Shown here: piece by piece, positions 52,259 to 59,037 of the stretch
Layout: each line of letters opens with the position of its first letter
How positions within the stretch are numbered: position 1 is the stretch's first letter
Origin: CAZWRV01 sp964636325
Lineage (GTDB): Bacteria > Verrucomicrobiota > Lentisphaeria > Victivallales > GWF2-50-93
Length of the DNA stretch: 64,000 nt
Assembly: GCA_964636325.1 (NCBI GenBank)
Contig: CAZWRV010000012.1
Coordinates: 30,323-94,322, forward strand
Direction: 5' to 3'
The notes under the pieces: generated by a model
What the model saw: the letters and a program-made list of their open reading frames with translations, nothing else
The model's database searches: none
Told to the model about the DNA's origin: nothing
Translations under genes and position numbers: made by a program

Positions 52259-55200
52259 TCATTCGATTCTTAACGTGGACGTCCCCTCGGTTCCGGTCAT
52301 GACGTCGCGTACTGTGATCTTCCAGTCGCCCTTCCTGTCGTTGTCGGCGAAGGGTATTTCGAACTTCGCCTCTCCGTCCGTGGCCGTCCGGGTCTTGCAG
52401 TAAATGAGGTTCACATATCCTGTCGGCGAAGTGACTTCGAGGCGCAGGACATGCTTGCCGGGCTTCTCTCCGTCAGAGGCTGTGACGGACGCCTTGACCT
52501 CGACGATTGAACCGGCCTTTGCGGAGGCGGGCGCTTCTATCCGCACATTTTCGACCTTGTAAGGGAGCAGTGCGATCAGGCGTCCCTCGAAGGAGGGCAG
52601 GTCGATTTCCGCATTTGTGCCGTGCCCGAGGAACTTGCGGGCGCGGACGTCATACGCGTAGCAAGGCTTTTCCCAGGTGAAAACCGCCTTGTCGGACATG
52701 TCGAGAGCGCGGCTCGGATCGATCAGGACGGGGCGGTTTCCAGACCATATCAGCCGGCCGCGGATCGAGCCCAGCAAGGTCGCCTTGCCATTTTGCATCG
52801 CCCTTAGCGGACGGTATGAAAGCGGTGCGAGCGTCACTGGTTTCACAATCTGAGCCGGGGCCTTGACTCCGGCCAGCTGGCAGAGCGCCCTTCCGAAGAT
52901 AAGATGCCATCCGCAGGTCTCGGAATTCAAATCGCGGTAGAGGAAGTTCAGCAGCACGGCCTTGCCTTTTCCGAACTGGTTGACGAAGACGGCCTCGGCC
53001 TCCTTCCCCTCCTTTGACAGGACGACGCCCTGCGCCTTGGCTGCGGTCGGCTTCACTCCGAGGAAGCTGACGTCCGCCGGAAGCCAGGACCTGTCGCTTC
53101 CGAAGAAATAGTCCTTGTCCTCCACCGCTCCGCCGCCTGCCTTGTAGCCGACGCCGACCGAATACCATGCTTCGCTCTCCCTGTGCAGCTCGGCCTTCGA
53201 TGCGTCCACGCCGAAGACATCCTCGAGCGGCGACTTGACCCTAGGCTTCCCGTATATCTCCCTGACGGCCGGCATGACATCCGCCACCACGCACCCTCCG
53301 CCGTCGACGAACTTGCGGACAGCTTCGGCAGTGGCGTTGTCCATGTTGAAGGCCTGGGGCAGTACAAGGAGTTTGCAGTCCTTGAGGTCTCCCTGCTGTA
53401 TCTGCCCGGCGGTCACCATGCTCGGCTGTATGAAGAGGAATTCGTCGAACAGTGATTCGAAAGTCTTCTGGCTCAGCGGCATTCCATCCTTGAGGGCGAA
53501 GGCGTTCCAGCTGTCCTTCCGCTTGGCGAGGAGCCATGCCATGGCCATGTTCTCCGATGAATACAGGATGCGCACTTGTCGGTCGAGCGGCTCGGAAGCG
53601 CGAACAAGCTCGCCGATTCCGTCCCGGATATCCCTGACGCCCTCATAAGTCCACTGCCCCTGCTTGCGCCATGCGAGCTCGTTTCCGATGATTGCAGGGC
53701 CAAGGTAATACCACAGGCAGTCCGCGCCGTTGAGCAGATGGTACCAACTGCCGTGCCTGCTCCATTCTGCCGGGGGATCATATTTCTGGCCGCCCGGCTG
53801 GCCGACGTATGCATCCCTGTAGAGCCTTGATTCGGGGCCTCCGTATGCCATCATGAAGCGTATGGCGTCCTTCATGGACGAGTAGTCGCCTCCGCGGTAA
53901 GTCGGCCCGCCTTCGCGGGTCGTGTTGTGCGGGGCGCCGGGGCCGACACCGTAGTCTTGGGCGAGGGGCTTATGAAGCTCCTGGATCCAGCCGTAATACT
54001 GGGTGGCGTAGATCCAGTTCATATATTGCCTGAACTCGAGCCATCCTGATGGATTGTCCTTCCCCTTCACCTCGTCCTCCTCGACAGCGCGGACTTCGTC
54101 GAAGCTCTTGAAGTCGGTCTCCCATGCGCAGTTGAGTTTCGCGACCTCGCCATAAACCTCCCTCATCTTTTCCCGGAAGAGCTTCATGCAGGTGTCGCAC
54201 TGGCATGCCTGCGCGCCGCGCATTTCACCGTCCTTGTACGAGGTGAACGCCATGAAGGCCTCGTCATCGAGCACGCGCCCGATCCCGCCGTATATGCGCT
54301 GGTCGCCGATGGATATCTCGACGTTCTTTTTCCATTTCTCCCTTACTTCCTGGGAGTTCGGGCAGCATTTCAGTATCTTGTCCAGGCTGGCCTGTTTCAT
54401 GTAGACCCATTCGGGTCCCGGGCCCGTGAAGATGTAGAGCCCCAGATCCGCGGCCCTTTCCCGGATGTATTCCCTCGAATGCCAGTTGCCGTAGTAGGAA
54501 TTGATTCCAGCCTCCCTGTAGAGCATTCCCATGTACCGTTCGAGATGCGGATCCGCAGGTGTCATTCCATACGACGCGACCGCGAAATCCCCGTCCAGTG
54601 CGCCGAGTCCGATCCTTGGGATGTTGAGGATGGCGACATGGCGGGCGACGGCATTCTTTCCCTCTGCGAGCGTGAATTCTATCCTGTTGCGCGGGGTGCA
54701 GGAGCGCCTCAGCTCCACTACGACTATGCCTCCGTCCTTGAGCTCCGAGGAGCTTTCAAAAAATATCCTGTCCATGTCGTCCACGGCGCGCACCGAAAGC
54801 GCCCCTGCCGCGCTACCCGCTGAAACCTTGTATTTTGCGGCGCCTACGACGGCTCCCGCCTCCTGCATCGGTTCGACGAGCATCTTCACGCCGCCGTCGA
54901 CGCGTATCGCCGCGTTCCCCCAGTTCTCCACCTTGCCGCCGTCATAAAGGCGAATATCCAGTCGGTGAAGGCCGTTGACGGCGCAGGCCGGCAGGATTAG
55001 CTCCTTGACAAGCTCCTTTCCCGAGACCGTGACGTCCTCGGTCCCTTCGCCAGCGGGGAATCCCCAGGAGTCCTGCAGATGCCAGGCTAGCTTCAGGCTT
55101 CGGCTCTTCCCCGCGGTGTCTTTGAGCGCGATCGGAACAGAAGGCTTTTCTCCCGCCTTGCATTCCAATATTTCAGGGAGGGACATGCTGACAGTTGGCT

Positions 55201-56197
55201 CCCTGCCGGCCGCCCATGCGATCGCCTTGAGATAGAACGCATACACGGCCTCGTGCCAGTTGTCGCTGCGGCATTCCTTTTCGGGATCGAAAGAGGGCAG
55301 CAGGCTGAGGGAGGCGTTGGCTCCGCCGCCGAGATATATGGCGAAGACACGGCCTTTTCCATACGTTCCCGTAGCGGCGAACGGAGTTCCCTCCACCGCG
55401 AACAGCGCATTAGCGTCCTTGCCGAGAGAAACTCCCTTGTGCATCGATATCGAAGGCCATGAGAGCATCGAGTGCGCCTCGGTAAGCGGTGTCCCGGCCT
55501 GGGCCCTTTTCGGCGTCCCGGCCACCCCGCCGTTCCCATGCTGCAGCGGCGACAGCTCCTTCAGCTTTTCAAGTATCCGCTTGTCTATCCGCCACCACTG
55601 TCCCGGGCTCAGCAGCAGGACAAGCCCGCAGCCCCCCTCGACTTTCTCCATGATCTTTTCAAGTAGCCCGTCCACGCTTCCTGCAAAGCAGACCGGCAGT
55701 ACGATCACATCGTAGCTTCCATCGACCTTTTCCATGATCCTTCGGCCGAAGTAGTCGTTGGCGTCCCTGAGTTTTTCGCCCAGGACGCCCGGTATCTGGA
55801 CGACCGTGTATTCGAAGCTGGAACGCTGCCTGAGCTCCACGGCATTCCGGACGCTGGCGGTCGGAGAAACGAAAAGCAGCGCCCGAACCGGCTCCTGCGC
55901 ATATGGGGCGGCCCACTTGACGCACGGAGTTTCAAGGGCGCTGAAATCCTTGAGCAGGGCTATGCTGTCCCCGTGCTCGACAATCTTGCTGCCCGCCTCG
56001 GTGCAAAGCCCGAACTGCGTGCTGACACCTTCGGGGTCATTTACTATCTCGTCCCCGTTCACGGGGATTGATTTCTGGGGCATCTCAAGCGGAAGGAGCC
56101 CTTCCCCCGAAAGTCCGGAAAATCCGGAAAGCATGACGAGCAGAAGGCATGTCCCGGCTCCGCGGCCGAACCGGCTTGCAGCAGCAAATCTCTTCAT
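52259..56197 (-). CDS. giant secreted GH42-like protein
   Basis: The 1312-residue product has a signal peptide (GTCLLLVMLSGFSGLSG). A GATase-like region (about 100-320, with VIVLPVCFAGSVDG and GKGRVFAIYLGGG) and Ig-like domains precede a TIM barrel that begins near YGMTPADPHLERYMGML. GRVLDDEAFMAF (Asp-Asp-Glu at 644-646) is followed by ACQCDTCMKLFREKM (Cys pattern about 666-671) and LNCAWETDFKSFDEV, the order seen in GH42 beta-galactosidases. GH42 normally has Asn-Glu where this has Asp-Glu. A trimerisation-type GATase domain and C-terminal Ig-like domain complete it. The ATG at 56197 has GGAG eight bases upstream. It may cleave a surface-bound galactan-type glycan (inference). Confidence 0.68.
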   Translation of the reverse strand: MKRFAAASRFGRGAGTCLLLVMLSGFSGLSGEGLLPLEMPQKSIPVNGDEIVNDPEGVSTQFGLCTEAGSKIVEHGDSIALLKDFSALETPCVKWAAPYAQEPVRALLFVSPTASVRNAVELRQRSSFEYTVVQIPGVLGEKLRDANDYFGRRIMEKVDGSYDVIVLPVCFAGSVDGLLEKIMEKVEGGCGLVLLLSPGQWWRIDKRILEKLKELSPLQHGNGGVAGTPKRAQAGTPLTEAHSMLSWPSISMHKGVSLGKDANALFAVEGTPFAATGTYGKGRVFAIYLGGGANASLSLLPSFDPEKECRSDNWHEAVYAFYLKAIAWAAGREPTVSMSLPEILECKAGEKPSVPIALKDTAGKSRSLKLAWHLQDSWGFPAGEGTEDVTVSGKELVKELILPACAVNGLHRLDIRLYDGGKVENWGNAAIRVDGGVKMLVEPMQEAGAVVGAAKYKVSAGSAAGALSVRAVDDMDRIFFESSSELKDGGIVVVELRRSCTPRNRIEFTLAEGKNAVARHVAILNIPRIGLGALDGDFAVASYGMTPADPHLERYMGMLYREAGINSYYGNWHSREYIRERAADLGLYIFTGPGPEWVYMKQASLDKILKCCPNSQEVREKWKKNVEISIGDQRIYGGIGRVLDDEAFMAFTSYKDGEMRGAQACQCDTCMKLFREKMREVYGEVAKLNCAWETDFKSFDEVRAVEEDEVKGKDNPSGWLEFRQYMNWIYATQYYGWIQELHKPLAQDYGVGPGAPHNTTREGGPTYRGGDYSSMKDAIRFMMAYGGPESRLYRDAYVGQPGGQKYDPPAEWSRHGSWYHLLNGADCLWYYLGPAIIGNELAWRKQGQWTYEGVRDIRDGIGELVRASEPLDRQVRILYSSENMAMAWLLAKRKDSWNAFALKDGMPLSQKTFESLFDEFLFIQPSMVTAGQIQQGDLKDCKLLVLPQAFNMDNATAEAVRKFVDGGGCVVADVMPAVREIYGKPRVKSPLEDVFGVDASKAELHRESEAWYSVGVGYKAGGGAVEDKDYFFGSDRSWLPADVSFLGVKPTAAKAQGVVLSKEGKEAEAVFVNQFGKGKAVLLNFLYRDLNSETCGWHLIFGRALCQLAGVKAPAQIVKPVTLAPLSYRPLRAMQNGKATLLGSIRGRLIWSGNRPVLIDPSRALDMSDKAVFTWEKPCYAYDVRARKFLGHGTNAEIDLPSFEGRLIALLPYKVENVRIEAPASAKAGSIVEVKASVTASDGEKPGKHVLRLEVTSPTGYVNLIYCKTRTATDGEAKFEIPFADNDRKGDWKITVRDVMTGTEGTSTLRIE

Positions 56198-56253
56198 CCC
56201 ACACACTCCTTTGCTATTAAAAAATCACTATCGTCCATCCAGTCATCCTTTAT

Positions 56254-57015
56254 TCAGTATGGGGTCTTCGTGGTGCGTCCGGTGAGGCTCGGATTGGCGT
56301 TCCATATTCCTGCGAAGCGGTATTCGGTGTAGGCCTGGTAGAGGAATGTCCTGCTCTTCACATGTCCGTCGAGGTAGCAGATGTTTCCGTTGACAAACCT
56401 GCCTGCGCCATGGACGGACGAGCTCCAGTTCCCGATGCCCGCCCACCTGAATACGAAGCCCTGGCCCTTGACACCTCCGAACGGAGGTATTCCGGCGGAC
56501 TCGGAGACTGTGTCGTCAAGGAAGGCCGCCGTCTCCGATGGATACTTGAACCACATCATCTTCGAGTAGGCGATCCCGTATTCCCTCGACCAGTGGCCTG
56601 CCGCGCTTCCTGCCCAGCCGAATCCGTTGATGGAGTAGCTGCCGCAGTCGGCCTTGAGCACTGCGGGGCAGGTCAGCACCTTCATGGACGTCTCCGCCAT
56701 GGTCCAGGACTTGCTGGAGCCGGTGTAGAATGAGGCGAGCGAATACCATCTGATATACAGGCCCGTCTCGTCGTAGGATTCAGCGGGGAAGCATATGTCC
56801 TCCCATTCCCCGGCGTATGAGATGTTGGCGAATCCGACCTGCTTGAGGTTGCTGGCGCATGAAATCTGGGAGGCCATCATCCGCGCCTTCGAAAGCCCCG
56901 GCAGGAGTATCGACATCAGTATCGCGATGATGGCGATGACCACCAGCAGCTCGATCAGAGTGAATTTCGCGGACGCGCGGGCTGGGCCCGCGGGATTCCC
57001 GGCTGTCGCATTCAT
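56254..57015 (-). CDS. pseudopilin-like protein, first gene of the LacI-2 run
   Basis: The 253-residue protein has a 17-residue leader (MNATAGNPAGPARASAK), then FTLIELLVVIAIIAIL and LLPGL. Lys stands at -1 in place of Gly; Glu +5 is kept. SCASNLKQVGFANISYAGEW is the post-helix region and NICYLDGHVKSRTFLYQ the C-terminal DGH block. GGAGGAGAT precedes the ATG. It is the first gene downstream of a consensus promoter with an embedded LacI operator, 42 bases from the operator edge, and is followed after 56 bases by the GH42-like giant. A pseudopilin as the leading gene of a glycosidase operon is notable. Function unknown. Confidence 0.87.
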   Translation of the reverse strand: MNATAGNPAGPARASAKFTLIELLVVIAIIAILMSILLPGLSKARMMASQISCASNLKQVGFANISYAGEWEDICFPAESYDETGLYIRWYSLASFYTGSSKSWTMAETSMKVLTCPAVLKADCGSYSINGFGWAGSAAGHWSREYGIAYSKMMWFKYPSETAAFLDDTVSESAGIPPFGGVKGQGFVFRWAGIGNWSSSVHGAGRFVNGNICYLDGHVKSRTFLYQAYTEYRFAGIWNANPSLTGRTTKTPY

Positions 57016-57057
57016 ATCTCCTCCGCGTCCTTTCGAAGATCCAGGGGCCGGCTAAAA

Positions 57058-57100
57058 ATGTTCACGTTAACATATTAATGCCGCAAGCAGATGCTGTCAA
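57058..57100 (-). promoter_or_regulatory. LacI-2-operated promoter of the long glycosidase run
   Basis: On the minus strand, a perfect TTGACA (57100-57095), a 17-base spacer and TAATAT (57077-57072) form the promoter. The 16-base palindrome ATGTTAACGTGAACAT (57073-57058) overlaps the -10 edge and the start region. The same palindrome, with one base changed, overlaps the promoter of the adjacent LacI gene at 58180-58195. Repression by LacI regulator 2 is strongly suggested. Confidence 0.88.
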
Positions 57101-57123
57101 GCATTGCGGCAAAAAAAACGGCA

Positions 57124-58149
57124 TTAATCTGCACGGCGCCTGGCGGGCGGGGCGCAGGAGCCTCTCAATAGGAGCTTGGCCGGGAAGAGCATCTGCCTTC
57201 GGCCGGGTCTGTCCCTGCCTATGTCCATCAGGATTTGGAATGCGCCGCGGCCTATTCCAGGCATGTCCTGGGCCATGGTGGTCAGCGGGGGGACGGTGAA
57301 GGCGCCTTCCTCGACGCCGGCGAAGCCTGCCACGGAGATGTCGCGGGGGACGGCCATGCCCCTGGACGTGCAGGCGGAAATCGCGCCCATCGCCAGATAG
57401 TCGTTCGCGGCCGCTACTGCGCTGAAGCGGACGCCGGAGCCGATGATTCCTGCCATCGAATTGGATCCGTCCACGGTCCGCATGTTGGCCGAATAGACCA
57501 CGTGCGGGCGCAGCTTCGCCGCCTTCATCGCCGCCAGATGTCCGGCGAGCCTCCTGTCGCTGGTGTAGTGGCCCTGCGGACCGGCGATGAACGCGATCCT
57601 GCGGTGCCCAAGTCCGATGAGGTAGTCGGATATCTCCCTCCCGCCGTGGTAGTCGTCGGTGCCGATGAAGGGCAGCTTTGGATCGGATGGTTTGAAGTCG
57701 ATGAACACCATAGGGATTTTCTCATCCTTGAGCCGTCCGGCGATTTCCGCGGGAAGCATCCCGAAGATGACAAGCCCGTCAATGTTGCGCGCCAGCAGGA
57801 AGTCCAGGTCGCTCCATGTGGACGATACGGCCTCGTCAAGGCTGAGCTTGTGCATGAGGACATGGTAGTTCGACTTGCGGCACTCGCCGCCGAAATGGTC
57901 GAGTATAGTCGAATAGTAGGAATGCTGGATGGTCGGAAGTATGACCGCGATGATCCGGCTCCTGGAATTGGCGTTTCTGAGCTGGGACGCGGCGAGGTTG
58001 CGGCGGTAGTTCAGCGACTTGCAGGCGTCCAGAACCCTGCTGCGGGTGGACTCCTTCACCTTCGCCCCTCCCTCGAGGGTCCGGACTACGGTCATGTGCG
58101 AGACTCCGGCCATTCTCGCCACGTCCTTTATCGTCGCCTTCGCGCCCAT
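57124..58149 (-). CDS. LacI-family transcriptional regulator 2
   Basis: The 341-residue protein has a LacI helix-turn-helix (IKDVARMAGVSHMTVVRTLE, about residues 7-26) and hinge (LNYRRNLAASQL). The effector domain shows IIAVILPTIQHSYYSTILDH, IDGLVIFGMLP, DYLIGLGHRRIAFIAGPQGH, AVAAANDYLAMGA and DISVAGFAGVEEGAFTVPPL. It should bind ATGTTnACGTnAACAT, present once in front of its own gene and once in front of the pseudopilin gene that opens the next transcription unit. The inducer is unknown. GGAGGG precedes the ATG. A T8 tract 16 bases past the stop may weaken readthrough into the next unit. Confidence 0.93.
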   Translation of the reverse strand: MGAKATIKDVARMAGVSHMTVVRTLEGGAKVKESTRSRVLDACKSLNYRRNLAASQLRNANSRSRIIAVILPTIQHSYYSTILDHFGGECRKSNYHVLMHKLSLDEAVSSTWSDLDFLLARNIDGLVIFGMLPAEIAGRLKDEKIPMVFIDFKPSDPKLPFIGTDDYHGGREISDYLIGLGHRRIAFIAGPQGHYTSDRRLAGHLAAMKAAKLRPHVVYSANMRTVDGSNSMAGIIGSGVRFSAVAAANDYLAMGAISACTSRGMAVPRDISVAGFAGVEEGAFTVPPLTTMAQDMPGIGRGAFQILMDIGRDRPGRRQMLFPAKLLLRGSCAPPARRRAD

Positions 58150-58179
58150 CCTTCCCTCCGATGCTTTGCGGTCTTTGAT

Positions 58180-58221
58180 ATGTTTACGTTAACATTATAC
58201 GGCCTCAGCGGAGATTGTCAA
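58180..58221 (-). promoter_or_regulatory. autoregulated promoter of LacI regulator 2
   Basis: On the minus strand, TTGACA (58221-58216), a 16-base spacer and a perfect TATAAT (58199-58194) are followed by the palindrome ATGTTAACGTAAACAT (58195-58180), overlapping the -10 box by two bases. The layout is the same as at 57058-57100. The gene starts 31 bases downstream of the operator. Confidence 0.87.
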
Positions 58222-58255
58222 GGCGTGCGCCGCCGGTTTCAGCGAAATCTGAAAG

Positions 58256-58414
58256 TTCAGACATCCTGATCCGTGGAAAATAAAAATGTGGAGGAATACC
58301 GACCCCCGGAAGGTATTTCAGTTCAGATTTCCGGCGCCCCGGCCAGAAAAGACCGCATGGGCATTTTCCAGCCGTTTTTAAGCTTTTCATAATGCGTGGG
58401 TCAGGAAATCTGAA
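58256..58414. mobile_element. MITE-like element, copy 2 (159 bp)
   Basis: It begins TTCAGACATCCTGATCCGTG and ends GTGGGTCAGGAAATCTGAA, imperfect inverted repeats shared with 40110-40266. The interior has the same CCCGGAAGGTATTTCAGTTC and GGCGCCCCG blocks and a matching GGGCATTTTCCAG. It lies between the LacI-2 promoter and the AGE-family remnant. No coding capacity. Confidence 0.75.
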
Positions 58415-58434
58415 GCTCATTGAAAGGGCATGAT

Positions 58435-58905
58435 TCACTGAATGTTCGCTGACGCGATCTTCCGGAGGCGTTTGACGGTCTGGATCATCGAGCGGACGTT
58501 GTGGTAGCAGATCTTCCAGCTGTGGTCGAGCGCGTCGTCGACGGGATTGCCCTCGCGGTCGAGCCTCTCGAACCATTCGCCGCCGCCGGGATAGTGCACG
58601 AACTTCGAGAAGACGAAGTCGTAGATATTTCTGAAGGCGAGCCAGTATTTCTCCTCGCGGAACATTGAATATGCGTCTAGGAGTCCGACCATCCCTTCGG
58701 CCTGCTGCCAGAACTGCTTCTCGGTCTGCCTGGTCGGGCCGTTCATTGGGATGTCCGCGTACATGCCGCCGTATTCCGGATCAGGTGATCGCTCTAGCCA
58801 GAAAGGTAGGAGTGTGTCTACGAGGTATTCCTTTGTCCTGCGATGAAGTTCCTTGGCCTCGGCTTTGATTGCAGCATTTGCACCAGGCATCTTTTTCAGA
58901 TACAT
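58435..58905 (-). pseudogene. AGE-family epimerase remnant with internal deletion
   Basis: The 156-residue frame joins two parts of an N-acylglucosamine 2-epimerase/mannobiose-epimerase-like protein. LVDTLLPFWLERSPDPEYGG belongs to the N-terminus. From KQFWQQAEGMVGLLDAY through GEWFERLDREGNPVD and HSWKICYHNVRSM it belongs to the last third of the normal barrel of about 400 residues. The missing middle, around 200 residues, would form most of the alpha6/alpha6 toroid. The frame is intact, so a short protein may still be made, but normal epimerase activity is unlikely. A MITE-like copy lies only 21 bases beyond its stop. Confidence 0.65.
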
Positions 58906-58987
58906 GTCTAGTTCCTTAGCAAGTCCCTTACGGCGCGGCTTATGAAATGAAAAATCAAAAATTTCACAGCGCGAAATCCGAATATCG

Positions 58988-59007
58988 AAATCCCCCCAGC
59001 GGGATTT
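58988..59007 (-). terminator. weak hairpin after the GH67/GH20-like gene
   Basis: On the minus strand AAATCCC-GCTGGG-GGGATTT is followed by CGATATTCGG. It lies about 30 bases past the stop at 59038. The T-run is poor, so termination is only possible. Confidence 0.25.
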
Positions 59008-59037
59008 GGGTTTAGGGCGCGGCCAGTCCTAAGGATA

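Noticed and set aside
1680..57015. A complete type II secretion or type IV pilus system
   Set aside because: Only pilin-like proteins are present; no GspD/E/F, PilB/C/Q or prepilin peptidase gene lies in the window.
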